NCBI RefSeq assembly: GCF_014638845.1
Contig: NZ_BMFP01000002.1
Span: 1 to 64,000 of the forward strand
Length of the DNA: 64,000 nt
Reading direction: 5' to 3'
DNA from: Pontibacter amylolyticus
Lineage (GTDB): Bacteria > Bacteroidota > Bacteroidia > Cytophagales > Hymenobacteraceae
Part shown: one piece after another, positions 17,358-25,807 of the stretch
Layout of the letters: the number at the start of each line of letters is the position of its first letter
Numbering within the stretch: position 1 is the stretch's first letter
Made by a program: the position numbers and the translations under genes
Notes under the pieces: generated by a model
Databases searched by the model: none
The model's input: only the letters and a program-made list of their open reading frames with translations
Told to the model about the DNA's origin: nothing

Positions 17358-18715
17358 CTATGAAAGAAAAAGATCCTTATACCCCGTTGCAGGATGGCAG
17401 GACGATGGAGGCGATGGAAATGGTGCGCACACCCAGGCTCGGGCGTACGCTGGCCTACTGGATTACGGGCATCATGCTTTTCCTTATCCTGATCCTGTTT
17501 CTGCCCTGGACGCAGAACATCTCGTCCCGCGGCGCACTGACCGCCCTCAATCCGGAGGATCGCCCGCAAACCGTGCAGAGCACCATCGCCGGCCGCATTG
17601 AGCGCTGGCATGTGCAGGAGGGCCAGCTGGTGCAGAAAGGTGATACCATCGTGAGTCTGTCGGAGGTGAAGGAGAAATTCTTCGACCCACAGCTGCTGGA
17701 TCGTCTGGATGAACAGGTGCAGGCCAAGGAAGGAGCCGCCACTGCCACCAAAGCCAAAACCGAGGCACTGCAGGATCAAGTAAAGGCCTTGCGGGAGGGC
17801 TTGCAGTTTAGCCTGGAAAAGGGGCGCAACAAAATAGCCCAAACCCGTCTGAAGGTGCAAAGCGACAGTGCCGACCTGGTAGCGCAGCGTGTAGAAGTGG
17901 AAATAGCCCGCAACCAGTATGCCCGGCAGGAAACGCTGTACGAGCAGGGGTTGAAGTCGCTGACCGAGCTGGAAGCCCGCCGCCTGAAACTGCAGGAAGC
18001 CGAGGCCAAGCTGATTGCCAACGAAAACAAGCTGGGCAGCGCCCGGGCCGAACTTCGCAATGCCTATACCGAGCTCAATTCGCTGCAGGCCGAGTACGCC
18101 GACAAACTGGCCAAAGCAGAATCGGAGCTTAACTCCAACCAGGCCTACCTCTACAGCACGATCGGGGACGTATCGAAGCTACGGAGCGAATACAGCAGCA
18201 CACTGGTGCGCAGCGGCTTTTACCAGGTGGTGGCACCCCAAACGGGCTACCTCGTGCGGACGCTCCGGGCAGGTATAGGCGAGAACATCAAGGAAGGCGA
18301 GGCCATTGCCACCATCATGCCCGACAACCCGCAGCTGGCCGTGGAGCTGTACGTGCAGCCCATGGACCTGCCACTCCTCTACCGCGGCGCTCCGGTGCGC
18401 CTGCAGTTCGATGGCTGGCCGGCGCTTGTGTTCTCGGGTTGGCCAAACGTGGGCTTTGGTACGTTTGGCGGCAAAGTGGCCGTGATCGACAATACCGCCA
18501 CCAACGGCTTGTACCGCATGCTGGTGGTACAGGACCCGGAGCAGGAAAAGTGGCCGGAGGCCATCCGGATAGGTTCCGGCGTACAGGGCTGGGCCATGCT
18601 GCACAATGTGCCGATCTGGTACGAGTTGTGGCGCCAGCTCAACGGCTTCCCGCCAGACTATACGGGCACCCTGCCTGTGGATGGGGCCAAGACCCAGACC
18701 AAAGAAGAGAAATAA
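17354..18715 (+). CDS. HlyD-family periplasmic adaptor
   Basis: Membrane fusion protein linking an inner-membrane ABC exporter to an outer-membrane TolC channel. The 453-residue protein has one N-terminal membrane helix (LAYWITGIMLFLILILFLPW, about 33-53), a biotinyl-lipoyl-like half motif (STIAGRIERWHVQEGQLVQKGD), a long coiled coil (about 115-275, rich in Glu, Ala, Lys, Leu), the second lipoyl half (VVAPQTGYLVRTLRAGIGENIKEGE) and a beta-barrel domain (LAVELYVQPMDLPLLYRGAPVRLQF). Its start overlaps the ABC stop and tolC begins 4 bp after its end: one operon. Confidence 0.94.
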   Translation: MTMKEKDPYTPLQDGRTMEAMEMVRTPRLGRTLAYWITGIMLFLILILFLPWTQNISSRGALTALNPEDRPQTVQSTIAGRIERWHVQEGQLVQKGDTIVSLSEVKEKFFDPQLLDRLDEQVQAKEGAATATKAKTEALQDQVKALREGLQFSLEKGRNKIAQTRLKVQSDSADLVAQRVEVEIARNQYARQETLYEQGLKSLTELEARRLKLQEAEAKLIANENKLGSARAELRNAYTELNSLQAEYADKLAKAESELNSNQAYLYSTIGDVSKLRSEYSSTLVRSGFYQVVAPQTGYLVRTLRAGIGENIKEGEAIATIMPDNPQLAVELYVQPMDLPLLYRGAPVRLQFDGWPALVFSGWPNVGFGTFGGKVAVIDNTATNGLYRMLVVQDPEQEKWPEAIRIGSGVQGWAMLHNVPIWYELWRQLNGFPPDYTGTLPVDGAKTQTKEEK

Positions 18716-18719
18716 GCAC

Positions 18720-20156
18720 ATGAAGCGATATCGTTTTTTAATCTTTTCGCTACTGCTGCTTTGCCTGACAGGTATAGCCAGATTAGGTATGGCCCAAACG
18801 GCGGACTCGGTGAAAGTGCTGACCATGCATGCGCTGTACGAGCAGGTGCTGGCGCACCACCCGCTGGCGGCGCAGGCGGCGCTCCTTGCCCGTCAGGCCG
18901 ACCAGGAGTTACGTATGGCCCGCGGCGGCTTCGACCCGGTTATCGACAGCAAGTATGGCGAAAAGCAGTTTTCGGACAAGGAATACTATACCTACTGGAA
19001 CAACAGCCTGCGTGTGCCGCTGTGGTTTGGCCCCGAACTGCTGGCAGGCTACGAGCGCAACAGTGGCCCTTACCTCAACCCTGAAAAGTACACGCCCTCC
19101 AATGGATTGAGCTACGCAGGTATAGCCGTGCCGCTGGGGCAGGGCTTGTTCATGGACGAGCGCCGTGCCATGGTGCGGCAGGCGCAGTTGTTACCCCAAA
19201 TGGCCGAAGCCGAACGGCTTAAGCTGGTGAACAAACTGCTGCTTGACGTGGCTAAGGATTACTGGGACTGGCTCTACTATTATAATGAAGTACAGGTATA
19301 TCGCGAGGCTCTGGAGCTTGCCGAAGTCCGCACCCGGGCTGTGAGTGAGCGTGCCCGCCAGGGCGACCTGGCTGCCATCGACACCGTAGAGGCAAGAACC
19401 GAGGCACTCAACCGCCGCGTCTTGCTAAGCGCCGCCCTGCAGCAGTATAATAACAGTAAGCTACGGGTGGAGATGCACTTGTGGGACGAAGGCAATCAGC
19501 CGCTGGAGCTTGCCGCTAATGTCATCCCCTCGGCAGCCGGCACCGAACTGGATCCGCTCAGCCCCGAAGACCTGCAGGAACTGGTGGCCCTGGCCAAAGT
19601 TAACCACCCCGACATTGTTAAACTCGACCTGAAAGGACAGCAGCTGGAAGTAGAGCGTCGCTTTGCCGCCGACAAGCTCAAGCCAAAGCTTAACGTAGAG
19701 TACAACCTGCTGCAAAGCGATTTTTTCCTGGACGGAGAGGCTTTTCAGGCTCCTTACATGCGCAACAACTATAAGGTGGGCATCAGCTTCAGCCAACCCC
19801 TGTTTTTGCGACAGGAACGGGGTAAGCTACAACTTACCAAAATAAAACAGCAGGAAGTGGGTTTTCAACAGTCCTTTACCTCGCGTGCCATCGAGAATTC
19901 GGTGCAGATGGTATACAACGAATGGCTGGCGCTGGAAGAACAGTTGGCGCTTCAGGAGCAGATGGTGGCAAATGCCCGCATCCTGCAGGAGGGGGAAGTT
20001 ATTAAATTTCAAAGTGGCGAAAGTTCGATTTTCCTGATCAATGCCCGCGAGCAGAAGTTGCTGGAGTCGCAGATCAAGCTCTACGACCTACGCAGCAAAT
20101 ACGCTAAAACCAAAGCCCAGCTTTATTGGTCAGCTGGCAGTATGCAGCAGAAGTAA
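18720..20156 (+). CDS. TolC-family outer membrane efflux protein
   Basis: Outer-membrane channel for the ABC/HlyD pair. The 478-residue protein starts with a signal peptide (FLIFSLLLLCLTGIARLGMAQ) and contains two outer-membrane-efflux repeats made of long helices (for example VYREALELAEVRTRAVSERARQG and LALQEQMVANARILQEGEVIKFQSGESSIFLINAREQKLLESQIKLYDL), the standard TolC layout. The frame is open upstream to 18606 inside the HlyD gene, but the ATG at 18720 is directly before the signal peptide and 4 bp after the HlyD stop. Confidence 0.94.
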   Translation: MKRYRFLIFSLLLLCLTGIARLGMAQTADSVKVLTMHALYEQVLAHHPLAAQAALLARQADQELRMARGGFDPVIDSKYGEKQFSDKEYYTYWNNSLRVPLWFGPELLAGYERNSGPYLNPEKYTPSNGLSYAGIAVPLGQGLFMDERRAMVRQAQLLPQMAEAERLKLVNKLLLDVAKDYWDWLYYYNEVQVYREALELAEVRTRAVSERARQGDLAAIDTVEARTEALNRRVLLSAALQQYNNSKLRVEMHLWDEGNQPLELAANVIPSAAGTELDPLSPEDLQELVALAKVNHPDIVKLDLKGQQLEVERRFAADKLKPKLNVEYNLLQSDFFLDGEAFQAPYMRNNYKVGISFSQPLFLRQERGKLQLTKIKQQEVGFQQSFTSRAIENSVQMVYNEWLALEEQLALQEQMVANARILQEGEVIKFQSGESSIFLINAREQKLLESQIKLYDLRSKYAKTKAQLYWSAGSMQQK

Positions 20157-20186
20157 ACGCATATTCTAAAAAAAATAGCAAGCACT

Positions 20187-20211
20187 TGTGGATAAGTGTG
20201 AGTTATCCACA
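20187..20211. promoter_or_regulatory. Inverted pair of perfect DnaA boxes
   Basis: TGTGGATAA (20187-20195) and TTATCCACA (20203-20211) are the two orientations of the consensus DnaA box, 7 bp apart. The symmetry extends outward with AGCAA at 20178 and TTGCT at 20215. It could bind DnaA as a dimer, or merely be a stem after tolC; no T run follows. Confidence 0.55.
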
Positions 20212-20493
20212 CGGTTGCTAACATGTTTAGCCACTTTCCAAAGAAGTTAGTTTATGAAGTTTTTATATGACTTTAAGAGGGGGTAGTTAAGGGTTATACC
20301 TATTAAGGCTAAATTGTTGCTGGTTAAATGGTTGTTGCATGATCACCCTATCCCCTCGTTTTATCGAGAACCCCTACCAGCAGAGGGGAATTTCCTAACG
20401 TTTCTACTAATAAAGGGATAGGCATTGTAGTCACCGTTTTAACTTACCGAGTCTAGCTACTCCTGCTCCAATGCCACCAACTTAAGGATTGTT

Positions 20494-20580
20494 TTGTCAT
20501 TTCGACCTTGGGGAGAAATCTGGAATGTAGTCAAGGTTCTGAAATAATCCAGATATCTCGATTCTTTCGAGATGATGGTT
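20494..20580. repeat. TGTCATTTCGACC...GAGAAATCT type dispersed repeat
   Basis: Starts TGTCATTTCGACC and GGAGAAATCT, and returns with AGATATCTCG and TTTCGAGATGA in a roughly inverted arrangement. I recall repeats with this wording as common in intergenic DNA of Cytophagales and Sphingobacteriia genomes. Only this copy is seen in the window. Confidence 0.45.
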
Positions 20581-20636
20581 TAGATTCACTATTCCTGACG
20601 TTGGCAGCACTCCTTCCTGCCCAGACGAAATTTTTC

Positions 20637-20671
20637 GTGCACGATTCGGACAGGTCGCGACCTGTCCCTAC
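20637..20671. repeat. GGTCGCGACC palindromic repeat, copy 1
   Basis: Perfect 20-bp palindrome GGACAGGTCGCGACCTGTCC at 20648-20667, with the conserved flank GCACGATTC before it and CTAC after it. Confidence 0.8.
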
Positions 20672-20741
20672 AAGTGATCACGTTTTCTAAAAGGCTCTTC
20701 GGGATTGATAAATCCCCGACAGTGAGGGTTTCATTTATAGG

Positions 20742-20855
20742 TATACGGGGACAAGTATGTCCCCCGCAGAACTACTTCCAGACAGGGATGTCCAGAAGGG
20801 CCAGTGTAAAGACGTTGCACGTAAACGACGTTACGGTATTACGTCGTTACACCCC
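20742..20855. repeat. Long intergenic repeat block, copy 1
   Basis: Begins with a small hairpin (ACGGGGACA and TGTCCCCCG), then CGCAGAAC, TACTTCC, GGGATG, AGTGTAAAG and a CACGTAAACGACGTTA-like end. The block at 32590-32700 has the same order of words with scattered differences. Confidence 0.65.
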
Positions 20856-20900
20856 AAAATCTCAAACTTCTAAACTCCCAAACTCACACTTCTTCAACTC

Positions 20901-23693
20901 CTACAGTCTGCCGCCCACTACAACCCGCTCTTTGTGCACGCTCTTTTGCCCATCCAGGTCGAAGAGCTCGATATAGAACAAGTAGTAACCGATAGCTGCT
21001 TTTGAGCCGTCCTGCCGGGTGCCGTCCCAGCGAAAAAAACCGTTGGTGGCCAGTAGTTCGTTGCGCACCAGTTTGCGGACTTCGCGTCCCTGTGCGTCAA
21101 ACACGGTGATGTTGGCGATAAGACCGCTCTGATCAGCGGTGAAGTTGATGGTGGTAAAATCTTCGTAGCCGTCGCCATCCGGAGAGAAAACCCGGGGCTC
21201 GATGGTGAACGTGCGCTGGGCCGTTATACCTGGCTGTGACTGCGAATTGAGGTAGCCGGGTGTAGCAAAGACCGTGGTAGCCGCCGAATGGAAATTATCA
21301 GGCGTAGTCGGTCCGCCCAGCCGGATGCGCTCCAGCGAGATGCCGTTGCGGTCGTCAATCAGGCTGAAATGCATGCGCTCGGTATAGTCGAAGCGATCAG
21401 CCACCCGGCTGTCAGCCTGCAACAGCACCACTGAGCCAGCTGCATCCGGGTAAGAGGGCAGCGAAGCCATTCGCAGGAAGGTTTCATCCCGCGCTGCCGG
21501 GTAGTTGCTCTTTATGTTCTCGGGGTTAGTCGTGAGCACCATATACTGGCCTGGCTCGAGTACATAATGGGCGGTCGTGATCACCCTCCGGTTGGCGATG
21601 CTGTCGTTGCTGGTGTTAGCTAATTGCCAGTTCTGCAGGTTGATATACTTATCGCTGCGGTTCACGAGCTCCACAAAGTCCACGCCGCCCGGCCTGGGGT
21701 TGAAGAGCACTTCGTTAATCACTACATCGCCGGACTCCGGAGGAGAGGGCAAGGCAAAGGTAGCTGTGAGCGGTTGCGAAGCCAGGTTGCCGGCGCAGTC
21801 GCGGATGCCGGTGGCAGTCAAGGTATAGCGTTGCCGCTCCTGCAGCGGACTGGCCAGTTGCAAGACCACCTCATCAAACAGTGGCGAGACAGCCTGCACC
21901 GCAGCTATACCTATACCTGCCGGATTCAGGGTATAGCGGTTCACATTAGCAACCTGCGCACTGTCCAGCCGCTCGTTGAAACGCAGTGACAGTCGGTCAG
22001 GCGCCAGAGCGGTCACGCTGAGCAAGGCAGGCGGGGTATTATCAGGTATAGAGGCTGCTACGGAGTTAGGCTGGGCAGGCGTTCCGCCACGCGGGTCGTT
22101 GGAGGCGATCCAGTTTTCGGCGCCGGCGCAGGGGTTGCGTACGTCGATCATCTCAAGACTCCAGCCGCCGTTGCGCTTGTTGCTGTCGCGGTACCAGGAG
22201 TCGGTGTAGTTCACGGCGTAAATCAATCGGCCATTGGGCTGGCGCAGCTGTAGGAGCTCGCCTGTGTTGTTGAGGCTCGGAAAATTGCTGATGCCGATCA
22301 CGCGGCCATGCTCCGTAAAGTTGGCTGCCTGTGTGTTGGGCACTACCACGGCATACTCGCCGGGCTGTAGCAGCGTGTTGGGTAGCGTCGTGGTAGAAGT
22401 AGCATCGGAATAGCGTATACCTTGCAGGGCCAGCACCTTTTCGGTCGGGTTGTGCAGTTCAATGTATTCCACGGCCGGCAGACCGAGGGCCGGTGTTTCG
22501 CGGGCCATGATCTCGGTGATGAGCAGCTCGTTATACCCGGGCAGCACAGGCGGCAGCGCATACTGGAAAATCTGTTCGACCGGGTTCGGCAGGACATTGC
22601 CATACAGGTCGGCTATACCTGTGGCTGCTATCGCATTGGCGCCGTTTCGCAGCGATTGGGCAAATGTAAGCAGTACCGTGCCACTCCCAGTGAGCTCGGC
22701 AGAGGTCGGTTTCATGTGGCCATTTAAGGTATAGCTGTCCGTTTTCTGGGCTTGTTCGCGGTCCAGCGGCTCATTAAAGCGCAGCTCCAGGGTATAGGGG
22801 CTCAGCGGCTGGGCGCTCTTTAGCACCGGTGGGTTAGTGTCCTTTATCCAGAAGTCATCAAAATAAAAGCGCTGGCTATTGGCCGAGCTATACCTGACCA
22901 GCACACCAAAATAGGCGGAGTGCTGGTGGGCGGCATCTGTTACCGTACCCTGACTTACATAGGTTTGTCCCGTTCCGGTCACATCGATCTCGAGCCGCCA
23001 GGTATAATCAAGGCCCCGCGTCACCCGCACCCGCACCACGTTGTTGGAGCTCGCCACCGTTTTGTCTTGCCCCTTGATGATCAGCACAGGGGTCTTTCCG
23101 GCATCTTTTCTATAGAGACTCACCTCGTCGGCCGTGTTGCCGATCCGTACAAAATAGCCGTTCACGTCAGCGGCTTTCAAATCCGCTTTGTCCGCGATGA
23201 GAAAAATATCGGCATAATTGCTCGATGAGGTAGCCAGGCGCAGGTTGGCCCAGAACTCCCATACCGCACCCACCGCTGCCTGCGAGGGTGTGGCCAGGTA
23301 TAGCACGGTGCCCGTCACTGCCGGCCCGTTGCTCTGCATCTGGTTCTGCGGGTTGACAAAGAAACCTTTCACATCACCTGACCAGGCGGGGTTTTGGGTG
23401 AAGTTTCCGTCAGAGAAGTCGTCCTGGAGTTGGGCGGTCGCCAGGTATGGGAGGAAGAGCAAAAGCCCAGCTATTAGTATTCTGCGAACAGAAACCGCTT
23501 CAATGGCATAGCGATAGAAACAATGGATAAACTTCCATAATGCTTGAACACACTTTGATACCCTGAAAGCACCTTGGCAACCAGTGCGACAAATGGTGCG
23601 ATTACTGATTACCCGGTCTTTGGTTAACCCTCCACACACGAGAGCAGGTATGAGCTCTGATATAACAAATGCTTGGCGTAAAGTTTGTTTCAT
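20901..23693 (-). CDS. Large secreted protein with lamin-tail and Ig-like domains
   Basis: A multidomain extracellular protein, 930 residues as opened here. After a hydrophobic signal-like segment (residues about 72-88, LIAGLLLFLPYLATAQ) come a concanavalin-like region (about 95-290), an SbsA-type Ig-like unit (PPVLKSAQPLSPYTLELRFNE), a lamin-tail domain (LLITEIMARETPA...EYIELHNPTEK), a second Ig-like unit (NTPPALLSVTALAPDRLSLRFNE), a second lamin-tail domain (VVINEVLFNPRPGGVDFVELVN) and a FlgD-like C-terminus (FSPDGDGYEDFTTINF...GREVRKLVRN). The C-terminus resembles type IX secretion cargo layouts. The start is unsure: about 70 atypical residues precede the signal and no ATG, GTG or TTG lies between. 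Likely cell-surface; exact role unknown. Confidence 0.82.
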   Translation of the reverse strand: MKQTLRQAFVISELIPALVCGGLTKDRVISNRTICRTGCQGAFRVSKCVQALWKFIHCFYRYAIEAVSVRRILIAGLLLFLPYLATAQLQDDFSDGNFTQNPAWSGDVKGFFVNPQNQMQSNGPAVTGTVLYLATPSQAAVGAVWEFWANLRLATSSSNYADIFLIADKADLKAADVNGYFVRIGNTADEVSLYRKDAGKTPVLIIKGQDKTVASSNNVVRVRVTRGLDYTWRLEIDVTGTGQTYVSQGTVTDAAHQHSAYFGVLVRYSSANSQRFYFDDFWIKDTNPPVLKSAQPLSPYTLELRFNEPLDREQAQKTDSYTLNGHMKPTSAELTGSGTVLLTFAQSLRNGANAIAATGIADLYGNVLPNPVEQIFQYALPPVLPGYNELLITEIMARETPALGLPAVEYIELHNPTEKVLALQGIRYSDATSTTTLPNTLLQPGEYAVVVPNTQAANFTEHGRVIGISNFPSLNNTGELLQLRQPNGRLIYAVNYTDSWYRDSNKRNGGWSLEMIDVRNPCAGAENWIASNDPRGGTPAQPNSVAASIPDNTPPALLSVTALAPDRLSLRFNERLDSAQVANVNRYTLNPAGIGIAAVQAVSPLFDEVVLQLASPLQERQRYTLTATGIRDCAGNLASQPLTATFALPSPPESGDVVINEVLFNPRPGGVDFVELVNRSDKYINLQNWQLANTSNDSIANRRVITTAHYVLEPGQYMVLTTNPENIKSNYPAARDETFLRMASLPSYPDAAGSVVLLQADSRVADRFDYTERMHFSLIDDRNGISLERIRLGGPTTPDNFHSAATTVFATPGYLNSQSQPGITAQRTFTIEPRVFSPDGDGYEDFTTINFTADQSGLIANITVFDAQGREVRKLVRNELLATNGFFRWDGTRQDGSKAAIGYYLFYIELFDLDGQKSVHKERVVVGGRL

Positions 23694-23891
23694 GCGCAGA
23701 TGTTTCGGTGAAAACTTACGAACTTCGCAGCCGCAAAAGGGAAAGGGCGGGTCACGAACCCACCGAAAACAAGGACCTCACAAGCATCCCAGGACGCTGT
23801 GAGGACAGTAAACCGGCCACTTTTGTAAAATTTAGAACTTTTACGCGAGCTAAGAGAGTTAGTTAGAGGAAGTTGAGAAGATAAGGGTTGC

Positions 23892-23925
23892 GTAGGGGCA
23901 GGTCGCGACCTGCCCGAATCGTGCA
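23892..23925. repeat. GGTCGCGACC palindromic repeat, copy 2 (inverted)
   Basis: GGGCAGGTCGCGACCTGCCC at 23896-23915, preceded by GTAG and followed by GAATCGTGCAC, so the flanks are reversed relative to the other copies. Both palindrome arms carry matching changes (GGGC and GCCC for GGAC and GTCC), which keeps the symmetry. Confidence 0.8.
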
Positions 23926-23935
23926 CAGTTATAAT

Positions 23936-23977
23936 TTGTCAGAATCATGAAATTCCAGGAAATCCTGATTCTGACAA
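23936..23977. repeat. Long hairpin with TCAGAATCA arms
   Basis: TTGTCAGAATCA (23936-23947) pairs perfectly with TGATTCTGACAA (23966-23977) around an 18-base centre that is itself partly symmetric (TTCC and GGAA). No T run follows, and it is not positioned as a terminator. Confidence 0.6.
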
Positions 23978-24052
23978 GAAGCAATCAACAATTCAATATT
24001 CACTAATTTACTCCATCACTCATTCACTCAATTACATAATATACCCTAAACA

Positions 24053-25042
24053 ATGAAAGTAGCAGTAGTAGGCGCCACCGGATTGGTGGGCGGCGAGATT
24101 TTGAAAGTACTGGCGGAGCGCGACTTCCCGGTAACGGAATTATTGTTGGTTGCTTCTGAGAGGTCTGTTGGTAAACAGATGGCGTTTAAGGGTAAACAGA
24201 TAAAGGTGATCGGGATGCAGGACGCGATTGCGGCTGTCCCGCACATTGCCATTTTCTCTGCCGGCGGCAGCACCTCTACCGAGTGGGCCCCCAAGTTTGC
24301 TGAGGTAGGCACCGTGGTGGTAGATAACTCCTCGGCCTGGCGCATGGACCCGACTAAAAAGCTGGTAGTACCGGAGATCAACGCCAAAGAGCTGACCAAA
24401 AAAGATAAGATCATCGCGAACCCGAACTGCTCGACCATCCAGATGGTGGTGGCCCTGAACAAGCTGCACGAAGAGCTGAAGGCCAGGCGCATTGTGGTGA
24501 GCACCTACCAGTCGGTGACGGGCACAGGTGTGAAGGCGGTGGAGCAGCTCATGAACGAGCGCGCCGGCAAAGAAGGAGAGAAAGCCTATCCTTACCCGAT
24601 TGATTTGAACGTGCTGCCGCACATCGACGTGTTCCAGGACAACGGCTATACCAAGGAGGAGATGAAAATGATTCTCGAGACAAAGAAGATCATGGGCGAT
24701 GATTCCATCCGCGTAACAGCTACAGCAGTGCGTATACCAGTGATGGGCGGCCACTCCGAGTCGGTGAACGTGGAGTTTGAGAAGGACTTTACGCTGGACG
24801 AAGTATACCGCATCCTGAATGAGACTGAAGGCGTGAAGGTGGTAGACGACGTGAAGAACCTACAGTACCCGATGCCGAAAGACGCCCACGGCAAAGACGA
24901 AGTTCTCGTAGGCCGCGTGCGCCTGGACGAAACGCAGCCACGCACCCTGAACATGTGGATTGTAGCCGATAACCTGCGCAAAGGCGCCGCGACCAATGCC
25001 GTGCAGATAGCAGAGTATTTAGTAAAGCAGGGGTTAGTGTAG
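24053..25042 (+). CDS. asd: Aspartate-semialdehyde dehydrogenase
   Basis: Converts aspartyl phosphate to aspartate semialdehyde with NADPH, the branch point to lysine/diaminopimelate, threonine and methionine. The 329-residue protein begins with the nucleotide-binding motif VAVVGATGLVGGEILKVL, has the catalytic Cys in ANPNCSTIQM near residue 126, and ends with LNMWIVADNLRKGAATNAVQIAEYL, the classic family C-terminus. Length is normal. It is monocistronic with a terminator 40 bp downstream. Confidence 0.97.
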   Translation: MKVAVVGATGLVGGEILKVLAERDFPVTELLLVASERSVGKQMAFKGKQIKVIGMQDAIAAVPHIAIFSAGGSTSTEWAPKFAEVGTVVVDNSSAWRMDPTKKLVVPEINAKELTKKDKIIANPNCSTIQMVVALNKLHEELKARRIVVSTYQSVTGTGVKAVEQLMNERAGKEGEKAYPYPIDLNVLPHIDVFQDNGYTKEEMKMILETKKIMGDDSIRVTATAVRIPVMGGHSESVNVEFEKDFTLDEVYRILNETEGVKVVDDVKNLQYPMPKDAHGKDEVLVGRVRLDETQPRTLNMWIVADNLRKGAATNAVQIAEYLVKQGLV

Positions 25043-25081
25043 GTATAGCTGCAATACTCCAATAAGACTTAATAGATTGAA

Positions 25082-25117
25082 GGATGGGGACTGATGAGGT
25101 CCCCATTCTTATTTCTT
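25082..25117 (+). terminator. Intrinsic terminator after asd
   Basis: Stem ATGGGGAC paired with GTCCCCAT, 7-base loop, then a T-rich run. Confidence 0.75.
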
Positions 25118-25269
25118 ATGGACAGCAGGGCAAGCTCCTTTATGGCAAATTAAGCGCGCCAATTTGCTATAATCGTCTTACATGGCAAGTTCAGTATATC
25201 AATCTTGTTGCTACCTTAGCAGAGCCTATACTTTTTGTATTGATTTCCCGGTGACAAAATTTCTTTAAA

Positions 25270-25782
25270 ATGCCCATCCAGCCCATTCATACCCAAAGGC
25301 TCGTCCTAATCCCCTTCACTCTTCCGGTGGCACAGGCGCTTTACGCCTTCAACACAGGTATACTTGCCGAGATTGGCCTGCAACCCACCCGCTACTGGCC
25401 AGACCAGGAAAGTATGGACAGCCTGCCGCGCATCATTAAAAGACTCGAGAAACTACCGGAACCGACCGGATTTGAATCGTGGATGATCGTGCTGAAACAC
25501 AATGCCACTGTCATTGGCGATGCCGGTTTCAAAGGAGGGCCTAATAAGGAAGGGGCTGTAGACATCGGTTATTCCATCATCGAGCAGGAGCAACAGAAAG
25601 GATATGGGCTGGAAACAGCCAGGGCATTGGTGAACTGGGCATTTTGGCACCCGGAAGTGAAAGCTGTTACAGCGAATTGCCTGCTGGAAAATCCCGCCTC
25701 GATCCGGCTACTGGAAAAATTAGGCATGCAGGAAATTGTCAGGGATGATGAAATGATTTACTGGAAACTACTTCGTTCCTAA
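25270..25782 (+). CDS. GNAT-family N-acetyltransferase (RimJ/RimL-like)
   Basis: Transfers an acetyl group from acetyl-CoA to an amine, often a protein N-terminus or small molecule. The 170-residue protein fits the RimJ/RimL-type layout: HTQRLVLIPFT at the N-terminus, IGDAGFKGGPNKEGAVDIGYSI in the central strands, the CoA-binding stretch QQKGYGLETARALVNWAF, and the terminal ENPASIRLLEKLGMQE. The acceptor is not predictable. It stands alone, convergent with the monooxygenase gene. Confidence 0.9.
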   Translation: MPIQPIHTQRLVLIPFTLPVAQALYAFNTGILAEIGLQPTRYWPDQESMDSLPRIIKRLEKLPEPTGFESWMIVLKHNATVIGDAGFKGGPNKEGAVDIGYSIIEQEQQKGYGLETARALVNWAFWHPEVKAVTANCLLENPASIRLLEKLGMQEIVRDDEMIYWKLLRS

Positions 25783-25807
25783 GTAGTTAGGCACAACGAA
25801 GCTATGC

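Larger units (their letters stand above)
20157..20900. other. Repeat-rich gene-free spacer after tolC
   Basis: This 740-bp stretch has no credible gene. In order it holds an inverted pair of DnaA boxes (20187-20211), a TCATTTCGACC/GAGAAATCT-type repeat (about 20494-20580), a GGTCGCGACC palindrome element (20637-20671), a block shared with 32590-32700 (20742-20855), and a pyrimidine-rich CTTCTAAACTCC tract (20868-20905) that runs into the 3' end of the next gene. Confidence 0.7.
23694..24052. other. Repeat-bearing spacer upstream of asd
   Basis: Holds the same composite as other spacers, in inverse order: a purine-rich tract (about 23850-23880), the GGTCGCGACC palindrome (23892-23925), a hairpin (23936-23977) and CAATCAACAATTCAAT (23983-23998). 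No gene could be supported. Confidence 0.6.

Noticed and set aside
20157..20900. Replication origin
   Set aside because: Two DnaA boxes alone are too few, and no dnaA, dnaN or clear AT-rich unwinding region is next to them. Reported only as a DnaA-box pair.
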